55,016 bases of DNA from Rickettsiales bacterium (GTDB taxonomy: Bacteria > Pseudomonadota > Alphaproteobacteria > Rickettsiales > UBA1997): NCBI GenBank assembly GCA_018969185.1, contig JAGWYT010000007.1, positions 1 to 55,016 on the forward strand, read 5' to 3'. Positions 1-9,002 of this stretch are shown piece by piece. Below the pieces are notes generated by a model. It searched no databases and was not told where the DNA came from. It saw only the letters and a program-made list of their open reading frames with translations. The position numbers were made by a program, and so were the translations under genes. Each line of letters opens with the position of its first letter. The stretch's first letter is position 1.

Positions 1-425
1 CTGCTCTTCGCTCTTGCTCTTCTGCTATTAATTCTATCTCTTGCATCAAGGCTACGTTTTCTAAGATCTACTTTTTCGCTCCATTTAATTGGTCCATCCT
101 TATTTATAGACAAAGCTTCTTGTAAAGTTGGTTGTCTTTTTTTCAAAGCTTCTCTTTTTTCTAAGGCCTTCTTTCTCATATCATCAACTGTAGTTTGACG
201 ATTTTTATCATGTATTCTTTTATGATGCATGACTATATTGTCAACAAACCAACGCTTTCTTCGATTGATGATTTTTCTTCGTGCAGATCGAGAAAGGCCA
301 ATTAATTTAGACTTTCTAACGTGGCTGTGAAGATTACGTAATATTATCTTTTCTAAGGTGTGATTAGCAAAACCTTTAGCAAGGTTTGGAGAGATGCCAG
401 CAAAGCTTTTGTCTCCAAGGCTCAT
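1..425 (-). CDS. Partial basic protein of unknown function (runs off left edge)
   Basis: The minus strand is open from an ATG at 425 to the window edge, giving 141 codons with no stop. The product starts MSLGDKSFAGISPNLAKGF and is very rich in Arg and Lys, with a probable helical or coiled segment (KKALEKREALKKRQ) near residues 94-107. No signal peptide or membrane segment is seen. An in-frame GTG 36 bp upstream of the ATG, directly after a stop, is a possible alternative start. No ribosome binding site decides between them. I do not recognise the family; the charge suggests nucleic-acid or ribosome binding, but that is only a guess. Confidence 0.55.
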   Translation of the reverse strand, partial: MSLGDKSFAGISPNLAKGFANHTLEKIILRNLHSHVRKSKLIGLSRSARRKIINRRKRWFVDNIVMHHKRIHDKNRQTTVDDMRKKALEKREALKKRQPTLQEALSINKDGPIKWSEKVDLRKRSLDARDRINSRRARAKS

Positions 426-502
426 TGATGTTAGTGAATTTGCTAAAGTAAGAGAAAGCACTTATGAAAAAGTAATTTAATTTTTATAACTAAGATTATT
501 CA

Positions 503-592
503 GCTTCTTGCTGGTTCCCGCGAAGTTGAAACCAAGAGAAAATAAATAATCTTAACCTTGGTTTCGACTTCGTAGGAACCAAGGTTAAGATT
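503..592. repeat. Family A palindromic repeat, copy 1
   Basis: Two stem-loops side by side. The left one runs from CTTCTTGCTGGTTCC to GAAACCAAGAGAA. The right one is a near-perfect palindrome, AATCTTAACCTTGGTTTC with its complement GAACCAAGGTTAAGATT. It lies just beyond the mnmE stop codon and may also act as a transcription stop for mnmE. Confidence 0.85.
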
Positions 593-596
593 GAGT

Positions 597-1913
597 CTAT
601 TTACCAATACAAAAACTTGAAAAAATAACATCTAAAATATTTTCAATGTCAACCTTACCGGTAATTTTACCGATTTCACGAGTTGCCATTCTTAAATCTT
701 CAGCAGCCAATTCAATATTTTTTGTTAAAGAAAATTCTTCTAAATATTGAATAGAACCTTCAAGAGCTGTTCTATATCTCTCTTGTGTAATTACCGCCAA
801 TTCTGTTTTAGGTAAAATTTCTTTTATTTTTTCCTCAAGCTTTGCTAAAAGGTTAGAAACATTGATTTTACCCGTCAAAGATATTAGCAATGGCTTTAAT
901 TCAATAATATTTTGTGGTATTTTTTCACACAAATCAATTTTATTAACTAGAATAATTGTATTTTCGTCAATTAGTTTTTTATTTTCTTCATCAATTACAG
1001 GATTGTTTGCATCAAGCATAAAAATTTTTAAATCAGCATTTTTAGCTTTTTCTAAGGCTCTTCTAATTCCTTCTTTTTCAATTAAATCATTGGTTGCTCT
1101 AAGCCCTGCAGTGTCAGCAATTTTTACAGCAACTCCTGCAATTGACAAATGAGTTTCAACTATATCGCGTGTTGTTCCGGCAATTTCTGAAACAATCGCC
1201 ACTTCACTTTTAGCTAAGAAATTTATTAAGCTTGATTTTCCAACATTTGGGGAGCCAATAATAGCAAGGCTTAAGCCATCTTTAATTTTTTGACCAATTT
1301 TATTATCGCTTAAATGAGATTTAATTTCATTGCTAAGATTTTTTACATCAGATTCAACTTTATCAATAATATCTTGTGGTAAATCATCTTCAGGAAAATC
1401 AATAAAAGCTTCTAAATGTGCGGCAGTTTGAATTAAACGAAAACGCCAATCTTCATAAATTTTTCCAAGCTCGCCCTGCAATTGCTTAATTGCTTGTTTG
1501 TGCTGCGCTTCAGTTTCAGCTGTAATCAAGTCAGGAATTGCTTCGGCTTGCACCAAATCCATTTTGCCATTTAGAAAAGCTCTTTTAGAAAATTCACCAG
1601 CTTCAGCAAAGCGAACATCTTTAATTTCTAATAAAATTTTGAATAATTTTTTGATAATGAAAGGTGAGGCGTGAATTGAAATTTCTGCTACATCCTCGCC
1701 AGTAAAACTGTGTGGGCTTTTAAAAAAAGTTACTAAAGCTTCGTCAATTACTTCGCCATTTTTTACAATTTTTTGTAATGAAGTTTTTTGATGAGTTATA
1801 TTTCCTTTAAAACCAAGGCTTTTCAAGCATTCAACAGTTTTTGCTCCAGAGATTCTGATCACTGAAACTGATCCGCCAAAATTACCTGTGATTAGAGAAA
1901 ATATAGTTTGCAT
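597..1913 (-). CDS. mnmE: tRNA modification GTPase MnmE
   Basis: MnmE, with MnmG, installs the (carboxymethyl)aminomethyl group on U34 of certain tRNAs. The 438-residue length is normal. The N-terminal formyl-THF-binding domain is followed by a G domain with the P loop GSPNVGKSS (about residue 218), the DTAGLR switch and NKID for guanine specificity. The chain ends in the family signature CIGK, whose Cys is essential in E. coli MnmE. The stop of the upstream argC frame lies 4 bp before this ATG, so argC and mnmE are probably cotranscribed. The partner gene mnmG is not in the window. Confidence 0.97.
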   Translation of the reverse strand: MQTIFSLITGNFGGSVSVIRISGAKTVECLKSLGFKGNITHQKTSLQKIVKNGEVIDEALVTFFKSPHSFTGEDVAEISIHASPFIIKKLFKILLEIKDVRFAEAGEFSKRAFLNGKMDLVQAEAIPDLITAETEAQHKQAIKQLQGELGKIYEDWRFRLIQTAAHLEAFIDFPEDDLPQDIIDKVESDVKNLSNEIKSHLSDNKIGQKIKDGLSLAIIGSPNVGKSSLINFLAKSEVAIVSEIAGTTRDIVETHLSIAGVAVKIADTAGLRATNDLIEKEGIRRALEKAKNADLKIFMLDANNPVIDEENKKLIDENTIILVNKIDLCEKIPQNIIELKPLLISLTGKINVSNLLAKLEEKIKEILPKTELAVITQERYRTALEGSIQYLEEFSLTKNIELAAEDLRMATREIGKITGKVDIENILDVIFSSFCIGK

Positions 1914-1917
1914 TTAT

Positions 1918-2967
1918 CTATGGAAAAAGCGGTGTTAAATTTAATCCTTCAGTTTCATCGAAACCATAGATTAAATTCATATTTTGCACTGCTTGTCCTG
2001 AAGCTCCTTTGCAAAGATTGTCAATTACAGATACAAGAATTACTTTATTGCCGCTATGGCTTTTACGGGCTGTCATCACGCAAAAATTAGTCCCTGCCAC
2101 GTCTTTTATATTTGGTTCACCTTCAATTACACGCACAAATGGCTCATCAGCATATTTTGTATTCAAACAATTTTTAATATCTTCAATTGAAAATTTTGAA
2201 TTAATTTTAGCATAAATTGTTGAAATAATGCCGCGATTTATTGGCAATAAGTGCGGAGTGAAATCAATTGTAATTTTCGCTTTAGCAGCTTTGCTAAGTT
2301 CTTGTTCAATTTCGCCAATATGACGATGTTTACCAATTGAATAGGCTTTCACTGACTCATTAACCTCGCAAAATAAATTACCTTGTTTTACTGAACGTCC
2401 AGCGCCACTTGTTCCTGATTTTGAATCAATAATAATATCATCTTTTTCAATTAGATTATTTTCTAAAAGTGGAATTAAAGGTAAGAGAGCCGAAGTTGGA
2501 TAACAACCAGGGCAGGCAATTAAATTTGACTTTTTAATTTTAGAACGATGAATTTCAGTAAGAGCGTAAACAGCTTGAGGTTGTAGGTCTTGCGCAATAT
2601 GCTCATGCTCATACCATTTTTTATAATCAGCAATATTTTCTAAACGAAAATCAGCAGAAAGATCAATAATTTTTAAGTGAGAATTTTTTTTATCAGACAA
2701 AAGTTTTTTGAAAGTTTCTTGTGAAGTTGTGTGTGGTAAGCAGCCAAAAGCCACATCGATTTTACTAAAATCAATTTCTTCTAATTTTTTTAGATCAGGA
2801 AGATTGTAGTGAATTAAGTGTGGATAAAGTTGAGTAATTTTTTGTCCAGCATTAGAATTGGCAACTAAAGCAGCAATTTCAACTTTTGGATGATTAAGTA
2901 AAATGCGTATTAATTCTGCTCCGGTGTAGCCTGACGCGCCAATAATTGCGATTTGTAATTTTTTCAT
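1918..2967 (-). CDS. argC: N-acetyl-gamma-glutamyl-phosphate reductase
   Basis: ArgC is the NADPH-dependent third step of arginine (ornithine) biosynthesis. The N-terminal Rossmann motif is IIGASGYTGAEL and the catalytic Cys sits in ACPGCYPTS near residue 150. The frame stays open upstream to 3039, but that would overlap the nuclease gene. I chose the ATG at 2967 (MKKLQIAIIGASG), which lies 4 bp after the nuclease stop and gives a normal 349 residues. No other arg gene is in the window, so the pathway genes are scattered. Its presence is unusual for a Rickettsiales-like genome. Confidence 0.95.
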   Translation of the reverse strand: MKKLQIAIIGASGYTGAELIRILLNHPKVEIAALVANSNAGQKITQLYPHLIHYNLPDLKKLEEIDFSKIDVAFGCLPHTTSQETFKKLLSDKKNSHLKIIDLSADFRLENIADYKKWYEHEHIAQDLQPQAVYALTEIHRSKIKKSNLIACPGCYPTSALLPLIPLLENNLIEKDDIIIDSKSGTSGAGRSVKQGNLFCEVNESVKAYSIGKHRHIGEIEQELSKAAKAKITIDFTPHLLPINRGIISTIYAKINSKFSIEDIKNCLNTKYADEPFVRVIEGEPNIKDVAGTNFCVMTARKSHSGNKVILVSVIDNLCKGASGQAVQNMNLIYGFDETEGLNLTPLFP

Positions 2968-2971
2968 AATT

Positions 2972-3544
2972 TTATTTTTTATGTGGGTGACTTTTGCGAT
3001 ATTCTTTTGGAATTTGGAATTTTCCTTGCCAAATCCCAATTTTATTGGTTTTAGCTGATTCTTCCAAGCTTATCATTTTTTCATCGCTCTGTTTGAAATC
3101 ATAAATTATTGCCATGCCATTTTCAAGAATCTTTTCATTAATTGAAATTCCATCAACTCGGCATTTAGCAAGATAGCGATTATAAATATCCTTATTATTG
3201 TAATAACAAGTAACTTCTTTGTTATTAATTAAATCACTCAAGAATTTTTTTGAGATTTTTCCACAATCATATTCTTGATCTTTACCATCAAAGCAGGTTT
3301 GGCTATATTCCGGGGCATCAATTCCAAAAAGTCTGACATTTTTTGTTTCAACATCATTTTTGATTTTGACGGAATCACCATCAACTGCGAATGCTTTACC
3401 ACGAAATTGAAATTTAAAATCTGGGAGAGGAGGTTGTTCTGATGTGAACTGATTAGGTTTTTCTAAGCTGGTTACTTCATAAATGAAGCTACTAAAAACT
3501 CCGATAAAAATTATCACCAGAGTTTTTAGTAATTTTTCTTTCAT
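2972..3544 (-). CDS. Secreted or membrane-anchored thermonuclease-like nuclease
   Basis: This is a staphylococcal-nuclease (SNase) family protein of 190 residues. A hydrophobic N terminus (about residues 7-24) is a signal or anchor, so the nuclease domain is probably periplasmic or exported. The catalytic set is present: Arg71 and Glu79 in RLFGIDAPE, and Arg123 in NRYLAKCR. Asp56 and Asp58 (DGDSVK) match the calcium site region. Cysteines near residues 84, 94 and 113 could form disulfides. The ATG overlaps the ilvE stop by one base (TAATG), which suggests translational coupling. A role in nucleotide scavenging is an inference. Confidence 0.9.
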   Translation of the reverse strand: MKEKLLKTLVIIFIGVFSSFIYEVTSLEKPNQFTSEQPPLPDFKFQFRGKAFAVDGDSVKIKNDVETKNVRLFGIDAPEYSQTCFDGKDQEYDCGKISKKFLSDLINNKEVTCYYNNKDIYNRYLAKCRVDGISINEKILENGMAIIYDFKQSDEKMISLEESAKTNKIGIWQGKFQIPKEYRKSHPHKK

Positions 3545-4428
3545 TATTTTCTAACTAAATTGTGATAGGCATCCATCAAATCAAGTGTCATTTTACTTGC
3601 ATTTGGATAGATATATTTATCTTCAATTGCACCAACGCGTGTGATTTCAGCAGCAGTTCCAGTCAAGAAAGCATCAACTGCGTCTGATAATTCTTCAGGT
3701 CTAATGAATCTTTCAACAACTGTAATTCCCATATCTTTTGCTAATTTTATAACAGTTTGACGTGTAATACCATTTAAAAAGCAATCAGGAAGTGGAGTGT
3801 GTAATTCACCATTTTTCATTACTAAAAATAAATTTGCTCCAGTTGCTTCAGCTAAAAGACCACGATAATCAAGCATCAAAGCATCATTATAACCTTTGCT
3901 TTCAGCTTCATGTTTAGAAATTGTGCAAATCATGTAAAGACCAGCAGCTTTAGCAGCAATTGGTGCGGTTTCCGGTGAAGGTCTTTTGTAAATAGCAAAT
4001 TTTAATCTTAAGCCTTTTTTACGAGCTTCGTCAGAATAATAAGGAGGCCATGGCCAGCAAGCAACTGCAGTATGAATTTTGCTTTGTTGTGCTGAAATTG
4101 CCATTTTTTCCGAACCGCGCCAAGCGAAAGCGCGCATGTAGCCTTCAACAATATTTTGTTTTGCTGAAAGTTCAATTTTAGCTTTATCTAATTCTGCAAC
4201 CGAATATGGAATTTCAAAACCCATTAATTGTGCAGATTTGTGAAGACGTTCTGAGTGCTCAGTGCATTTGAAAATTTTACCATTATAAATTTTTTCGCCT
4301 TCAAACACGCAAGATGCATAGTGCAAACCATGGTTAAGGACGTGAATTTTAGCGTCTTTCCAGTCAACAAATTTACCGTTATACCAGATGTAGCCATCGC
4401 GTTGATCAAAAGGAATTAAATCAGTCAT
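3544..4428 (-). CDS. ilvE: Branched-chain amino-acid aminotransferase
   Basis: This fold-type IV PLP transaminase interconverts Leu, Ile and Val with their 2-oxo acids. The 294-residue length is typical. The PLP lysine is Lys160 in IAAKAAGLYM, and the downstream EATGANLF block that contacts the cofactor is intact. The start MTDLIPFDQRDGYIWYNGKF matches the N terminus of alphaproteobacterial IlvE. It heads a tight minus-strand run (ilvE, nuclease, argC, mnmE). The 80-bp space to the divergent glycosyltransferase at 4509 probably holds both promoters. D-amino-acid transaminase is an alternative of the same fold but fits less well. Confidence 0.93.
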   Translation of the reverse strand: MTDLIPFDQRDGYIWYNGKFVDWKDAKIHVLNHGLHYASCVFEGEKIYNGKIFKCTEHSERLHKSAQLMGFEIPYSVAELDKAKIELSAKQNIVEGYMRAFAWRGSEKMAISAQQSKIHTAVACWPWPPYYSDEARKKGLRLKFAIYKRPSPETAPIAAKAAGLYMICTISKHEAESKGYNDALMLDYRGLLAEATGANLFLVMKNGELHTPLPDCFLNGITRQTVIKLAKDMGITVVERFIRPEELSDAVDAFLTGTAAEITRVGAIEDKYIYPNASKMTLDLMDAYHNLVRK

Positions 4429-4508
4429 GTTACTTTTATTTTGATTTTTTAGTAGAAATGATTTTGTATAAATTATTCTGCCATTTCAAATAGTCAATTA
4501 ACAAACAA

Positions 4509-5300
4509 ATGAAAATTTCGGTTATAATTACAGCTTTTAACGCTGAAAAATACATATCTAAAGCAATCGAATCCTTCTTAGTGCAAGACTATCAAGATAA
4601 AGAGTTATTGATTATTGATTATATTTCAACTGATGGAACTCATAAAATTATTCACAATTACCAAGAAAAATTTCCACAATTAATTAAGTGGATTAGACAA
4701 AAGGATAGCGGAATTTCAAATGCCAGAAATATTGCACTTGAATATGTGAAAGGTGATCTTGTTGGTTTTCTTGGTGCTGATGATATTTTGCACAAAGATT
4801 TTTTTTCGCAAATTGCTTATTATGCTGAAATTGATCAAAATTTTGATGTTATGCATTTTAATAGCTATTCCGTTGGTGGTGCTTTTGGCTTTGATCCAAG
4901 TGCCAGCATTCGTGTTACAAAAAGAAATCTTATAAAATATTGTCCAATTGGTTCGGGAGAATCTTTTTATTATCGAAAAGAAATTTTTGAGAATGTTAAA
5001 TTTAATGAGAAAAATCGCTACTCAATGGATTATGAGTTGAATATGCTTCTTGCATCAACAACAAAAACAAATGGTGAAAAATATCTATTTTATCCAGTTA
5101 ATATTACATCAGTATTTAACGTTCATACGGGAGATAATATTTCATCAAGCAATTCAATAAAACAAAGGCTTGAGACTATTGCGGTGCAGTTAAAATATGC
5201 GAATAATTTTTTAGAAAAAGCAAAAATTTTATGGCGTGGTAAGAAGTTGTTGTCTAAGAATTATTCAGCCTTTTGTGAGTTGGTAAAAAAAATTAGTTAA
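4509..5300 (+). CDS. Family 2 glycosyltransferase
   Basis: The N terminus MKISVIITAFNAEKYISKAI and the following YISTDGT and DSGISNARNIAL blocks are the nucleotide-sugar binding pattern of GT2 enzymes. The divalent-metal motif is GADD near residues 94-97 (usually DxDD or DADD). The 263-residue protein has no membrane segment and should be a soluble inverting transferase that adds a sugar to a surface glycan. It begins a polysaccharide cluster with the RgpF-like gene, rmlA and rmlB. The donor and acceptor cannot be read from sequence. Confidence 0.9.
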   Translation: MKISVIITAFNAEKYISKAIESFLVQDYQDKELLIIDYISTDGTHKIIHNYQEKFPQLIKWIRQKDSGISNARNIALEYVKGDLVGFLGADDILHKDFFSQIAYYAEIDQNFDVMHFNSYSVGGAFGFDPSASIRVTKRNLIKYCPIGSGESFYYRKEIFENVKFNEKNRYSMDYELNMLLASTTKTNGEKYLFYPVNITSVFNVHTGDNISSSNSIKQRLETIAVQLKYANNFLEKAKILWRGKKLLSKNYSAFCELVKKIS

Positions 5301-5340
5301 TGATTTGGTATAATGAGAAAAATGGAGGACATTAAATAGC

Positions 5341-6012
5341 TTATTTGTTATAAACACTATCTAAAGTTTTAATTTGATATCCTTGATTTATACAAAGGCT
5401 GCCAAAAGCTCTTTCAAAAGCATAAGGTAATCCGCGGCTTATTGCGGGATCAAAATCTTTTAGAAGATAGTTTTTTTCTATTATTTTTTTAAGAATCTTA
5501 GAACGAATTGCAAAAATAGTGCCTCTAAAGAAAAGATTCATTTCTTCTATTTCCAGCCTTTTGCATAAGTTACTAAATATTGTTGGGTCTTCATAGGGAT
5601 GATTGCATACATCTTCATGGCTTCCAACCATACCAGTTCTATCATCGATGAAATTATGCAAAGTTATTACAGCTTGTTTTTCACTTCCAATTAAAGTTTT
5701 TACTAATCTTTGACGCCACTCTTTTTGTTCAACTCCAGTGTGAAGAGATTTTTTAGTGTGAAGTTTTATTACAACATCATAGTGGTCAAGATTAACATTA
5801 TTAATTACTTCAACAAATCCACCCAAATCATTACGTTGATTTGGAACTGTAAAAACTTTAGTATTTGGAAAAAATTCAAAGATTTTTTTTATTTCTGATT
5901 CAGGTTTTTCAACTAATGTTATGTATAGATCAAAAGGAATTGGAATGTTTTTTAGATTTTCAATAAATTCATCTAAAAGGTCTAGATAGTAAATGTGAAG
6001 ATGAACCAGCAC
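5341..6012 (-). CDS. RgpF-like rhamnan/polysaccharide biosynthesis protein, frame broken near N terminus
   Basis: The product matches the rhamnan synthesis protein F family: VLVHLHIYYLDLLDEF, then the PNQRNDLGGF and KLHTKKS blocks. The domain appears complete, but this frame only has a GTG start (6012), directly at the beginning of the conserved domain. A second frame with an ATG at 6121 encodes MPKHKSLKSSAFSRKLDK and continues for 36 codons. It would join the main frame if one A were removed from a run of seven A (minus strand, about 6019-6025). The intact gene would then be 5341-6121, about 260 residues. Mutation, a sequencing error or slippage at the A run are all possible. Confidence 0.8.
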   Translation of the reverse strand: MLVHLHIYYLDLLDEFIENLKNIPIPFDLYITLVEKPESEIKKIFEFFPNTKVFTVPNQRNDLGGFVEVINNVNLDHYDVVIKLHTKKSLHTGVEQKEWRQRLVKTLIGSEKQAVITLHNFIDDRTGMVGSHEDVCNHPYEDPTIFSNLCKRLEIEEMNLFFRGTIFAIRSKILKKIIEKNYLLKDFDPAISRGLPYAFERAFGSLCINQGYQIKTLDSVYNK

Positions 6013-6131
6013 TTTTAGTTTTTTTATTTCTGATAAAAATGTTTTTGTAAAAAAGACAATTTCTTACTTTATCAAGTTTACGTGAAAAAGCTGATGATTT
6101 TAGACTTTTATGTTTTGGCATTTATTAGCTT

Positions 6132-7022
6132 TTAATCTTTAATTAGGCTTTCTAAATAGCTTCTATAAGGAGAGCCGCTTTTGTATTTTGAAATTAATAA
6201 TTGAAACTTTTCTTTCGTAATAAATTCTCTTCTCAACGCCATTTCTTCTAAGCAGGCAATTTTGAGGCCTTGACGTTTTTCAATGGTATGAATGAATTGT
6301 GATGCTTCTAAAAGCGAATCAGGAGTGCCGGCATCAAGCCAAGCAAAACCTCTTTTTAATTTCACAACTCCTAATTTATTTTTAGTAAGATAAGCGTTAT
6401 TAACGTCAGTAATTTCAAGCTCTCCGCGTCCTGATGGTTTTATATTTTTAGCGATTTGAACAACATCATTATCATAAATATAAATTCCTGTAACTGCCCA
6501 ATTTGATTTTGGTTTTAATGGTTTTTCTTCAATTGAAGTTGCAATATCTTCGTTATTTTTATCAAAACTTACAACGCCATATCTTTCAGGGTCAGAGACG
6601 TGATAAGCAAAAACAAAACCACCAATTTCTTTTTTCTCTAAACGATCAATATTATCTTGTAAATTTAAGCGACTAATTTCTGATCCGTAAAAAATATTAT
6701 CACCAAGTATTAGACAAACATTGTTATCACCAATAAATTTTTCACCAATTAGAAAAGCTTCCGCAATGCCTTTTGGTTGGTCTTGAACGGCATAAGAAAG
6801 TTTTATTCCATAATCAGAGCCATCGCCCAAAAATTTTTCAATATTTGGAGTGTCTTGCGGAGTTGAGATAATAAGAATTTCTTTAATACCAATGCCCATC
6901 AGAGAAGATAGTGGATAGCATATCATTGGCTTATCATAGACTGGTAGCAATTGTTTGCTTATGATATTTGTAAGGGGTGCAAGCCTTGTGCCCGAACCTC
7001 CAGCAAGAATTATTCCTTTCAT
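6132..7022 (-). CDS. rmlA: Glucose-1-phosphate thymidylyltransferase
   Basis: RmlA (RfbA) makes dTDP-glucose from glucose-1-phosphate and dTTP, the first step to dTDP-rhamnose and other dTDP-deoxysugars. The N-terminal pyrophosphorylase signature [11 protein letters not shown] and the downstream [12 protein letters not shown] are intact. [10 protein letters not shown] and the C-terminal [13 protein letters not shown] block are typical. The 296-residue length is normal. It follows rmlB on the same strand, separated by a family C repeat. rmlC and rmlD are absent from this window, so the final sugar is uncertain. Confidence 0.96.
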   Translation of the reverse strand: MKGIILAGGSGTRLAPLTNIISKQLLPVYDKPMICYPLSSLMGIGIKEILIISTPQDTPNIEKFLGDGSDYGIKLSYAVQDQPKGIAEAFLIGEKFIGDNNVCLILGDNIFYGSEISRLNLQDNIDRLEKKEIGGFVFAYHVSDPERYGVVSFDKNNEDIATSIEEKPLKPKSNWAVTGIYIYDNDVVQIAKNIKPSGRGELEITDVNNAYLTKNKLGVVKLKRGFAWLDAGTPDSLLEASQFIHTIEKRQGLKIACLEEMALRREFITKEKFQLLISKYKSGSPYRSYLESLIKD

Positions 7023-7050
7023 TTGTTTTTTAAAATATGTGAAAACTACA

Positions 7051-7186
7051 CGTCATGCCGGACAAACAATTTCTTAGTTGGCTTGCCAACTTAGAAATTG
7101 TAGATCCGGTATCCACAATAGATTGCGGATGAAGTATTTCTAAGAATTACTTTGTAATTCCAAGAAATACTAGCTCCGCAATGACG
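7051..7186. repeat. Family C palindromic repeat, copy 1, overlapping the rmlB 3' end
   Basis: It begins CGTCATGCCGGACAAA and ends CTCCGCAATGACG, so the outer ends are complementary. Inside are two hairpins: TTTCTTAGTTGGC with GCCAACTTAGAAA, and AGTATTTCTAAGAATTAC with its near complement. The last 17 bp overlap the end of rmlB and encode its final residues (TSLRS) and stop. Confidence 0.85.
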
Positions 7187-8177
7187 TTAGCAGATACCAA
7201 TTTATTGTTTCTTTGATTCTTTCTTCAAAAGATTTAGCAGTGACAAAACCAAGCTCTTTGCGCGCCTTATTATCATCAATTGCATATCTTTTATCATGAC
7301 CAAGCCTATCAGTAACAAAAGTTATTTGTTCCTTATAAGATTTGCCATCTTTTTTTGGTTTTATAACATCAAGAATTTTGCAAATGATTTGTACTAAATC
7401 GATATTTTCTTTCTCACAATTTCCACCAAAACAATAGCTTTCACCAAGCCTGCCTTTTGTTAGCGCAAGATAAACGCCATCCGAGTGATCTTCAACAAAA
7501 ATCCAATCACGAATATTTTTACCATTACCATAGATTGGAATTGCTTTATCATTAAGAGCATTGCGAATTATAGTTGGAATTAACTTTTCACCATTTTGTC
7601 TTGGTCCGTAATTATTAGAGCAATTGGTGGTAACGCATGGAAGTTTATATGTTTCAAACCAAGCGCGCACCAAATGGTCAGAAGCCGCTTTAGAAGCGGA
7701 ATAGGGCGAGTTTGGTTTGTAAGGATTTTCTTCAGTAAATCTTGGATCATTTAAATCTAATGAGCCAAAAACTTCGTCAGTTGAAACATGAAGAAAACGA
7801 AATTCATCTTTCTTTTTATCAGCAAGATTTTGCCAATATTTTAAAGAGCATGAAAGCAGGTTGAAAGTACCTCTGATATTGGTTTCGATAAATACTTCTG
7901 GTGAAGAAATTGAATTATCAACATGCGATTCAGCAGCAAAATTAACCAAAAAATCAATTTCATTTTCAGATAATAATTTTGTGACCAAGTCTTTATCTCC
8001 TATGTCTCCTTTAATGAATTTAAAATTTTTGTGATTAGAAATTTCAGATAAATTTTCTAAATTTCCTGCATAAGTAAGCTTATCAATTACAATTGCTTTA
8101 TGTCCTTTTTCAATCATTTTAATAGCAAAGCAACTGCCAATAAATCCAGCGCCACCCGTAATTAGAATATTTTTCAT
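7170..8177 (-). CDS. rmlB: dTDP-glucose 4,6-dehydratase
   Basis: RmlB converts dTDP-glucose to dTDP-4-keto-6-deoxyglucose. It is an extended short-chain dehydrogenase of normal length (335 residues). Visible motifs are the NAD-binding GGAGFIGS, the substrate block STDEVFGS with the catalytic Asp and Glu replacing part of the usual SDR set, and YSASKAASD with the catalytic Tyr and Lys. SNNYGPRQ follows. The final residues after NWYL (LTSLRS) are encoded by an invading family C repeat, so the original C terminus was probably slightly different. It precedes rmlA in the same direction. Confidence 0.95.
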   Translation of the reverse strand: MKNILITGGAGFIGSCFAIKMIEKGHKAIVIDKLTYAGNLENLSEISNHKNFKFIKGDIGDKDLVTKLLSENEIDFLVNFAAESHVDNSISSPEVFIETNIRGTFNLLSCSLKYWQNLADKKKDEFRFLHVSTDEVFGSLDLNDPRFTEENPYKPNSPYSASKAASDHLVRAWFETYKLPCVTTNCSNNYGPRQNGEKLIPTIIRNALNDKAIPIYGNGKNIRDWIFVEDHSDGVYLALTKGRLGESYCFGGNCEKENIDLVQIICKILDVIKPKKDGKSYKEQITFVTDRLGHDKRYAIDDNKARKELGFVTAKSFEERIKETINWYLLTSLRS

Positions 8178-8204
8178 TATATTAATTTTTGTTTTTTTAT
8201 CTTT

Positions 8205-8299
8205 ACGTCATCCTGAGCTATAGATTTTCTTTTAGAAAATCTTAGCGAAGGATCTCATGTAATTGAAGGAGATCCTTCGCTTCACTAAGAATGACAGCG
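8205..8299. repeat. Family B repeat, copy 1
   Basis: It begins CGTCATCCTGAGC and ends AGAATGACAGCG. It contains the hairpins AGATTTTCTTTTAGAAAATCT and GCGAAGGATCTC with GAGATCCTTCGC. It lies between rmlB and the small secreted protein gene. Copies 2 and 3 are at 51583 and 52353. Confidence 0.8.
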
Positions 8300-8305
8300 G
8301 TGTTA

Positions 8306-8572
8306 TTACTGCATAATAAAATTTCTTTCTTTTTTATCAGAATTAAAATCTTCAACTAGCAATTCAGTTCCTGCAGCCATTTCATTCATGGTTAATACTT
8401 TACCATTATGAAGAATATCATTTTCATAAAATTCTATCATCAAACCTTCTCTAACAAGATTTCCTGAGGGAATTTCAATAATGGTATTATTTTCTTGATC
8501 AAAGCCTTCCCAAGCTAAGGCTTTTGGAATGAATAAAGCCATGAATAATAGAAACTGTGGTGTGGTTTTCAT
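8306..8572 (-). CDS. Small secreted protein, DUF5334-like
   Basis: The 88-residue product starts with a clear signal peptide (MKTTPQFLLFMALFIPKALA, cleavage before WEGFD). The mature part of about 68 residues contains EIPSGNLVREG and EFYENDI. These resemble the DUF5334 family of small periplasmic proteins, whose members begin with AWDGF-like and IEKGNLVR-like blocks. The resemblance comes from memory of the motif, not a search. No catalytic residues are evident. It lies between a family B repeat and a family A repeat, without an obvious operon partner. Confidence 0.7.
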   Translation of the reverse strand: MKTTPQFLLFMALFIPKALAWEGFDQENNTIIEIPSGNLVREGLMIEFYENDILHNGKVLTMNEMAAGTELLVEDFNSDKKERNFIMQ

Positions 8573-8592
8573 AGTTGGTGAATTTAATGTTA

Positions 8593-8729
8593 AGGCTTCT
8601 CGCTGGTTGAGCTGCGTCGCACTGAGCTTGACGAAGTGTCGAAACCAAGAGAAGTCATAATAATCTTATCCTTGGTTTCGACACTTCGTCAAGCTCAGTG
8701 CGACGCAGCTCAACCAGCGGATAAGATTA
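8593..8729. repeat. Family A palindromic repeat, copy 2 (long form)
   Basis: This is the longest family A copy (about 137 bp). The blocks GCTGGTTGAGCTGCGTCGC and ACTGAGCTTGACGAAGTGTC are followed by GAAACCAAGAGAAG. The whole series then returns as its complement, ending CTCAACCAGCGGATAAGATTA. It is an almost full-length palindrome upstream of the small secreted protein gene. Nothing else was recognised between it and the tRNA at 8906. Confidence 0.9.
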
Positions 8730-8905
8730 TTTTTATAAGAAACAAGTTGACTTTTGGTGAGAATTAGCTTTTATTTGCGCCCCTCACTTATAAGAAAGTT
8801 ATTTTACTTCAGATTTTTTAAATTACTCTTCTTTTTTGTATTTCTTAATCGTCTTTCCTGCAAAGCGAAAAACACGATTTAGGGATTTGTCATAAAATAC
8901 ACATT

Positions 8906-8983
8906 CGGGGCGTAGCGCAGTCTGGCTAGCGCATCTGGTTTGGGACCAGAGGGTCGGGAGTTCGAATCTCTCCGCCCCGACCA
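8906..8983 (+). tRNA. tRNA-Pro (UGG anticodon)
   Basis: The seven-base acceptor stem CGGGGCG (8906-8912) pairs with CGCCCCG (8973-8979), followed by discriminator A and an encoded CCA (8981-8983). The D stem is GCGC/GCGC. The anticodon stem TCTGG/CCAGA closes the loop TTTGGGA, which gives anticodon TGG (proline). The T arm has the standard TTCGAAT loop. The 430-bp gap around it (8573-9002) otherwise holds the family A repeat at 8593-8729 and no feature I can support at 8730-8905. Confidence 0.97.
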
Positions 8984-9002
8984 TCTTATCTAAAATAAAT
9001 TA

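Noticed and set aside
2968-3039. Longer argC frame starting at 3039
   Set aside because: It would overlap the nuclease gene by 68 bp, and the extra residues do not fit ArgC. The ATG at 2967 gives the family N terminus.
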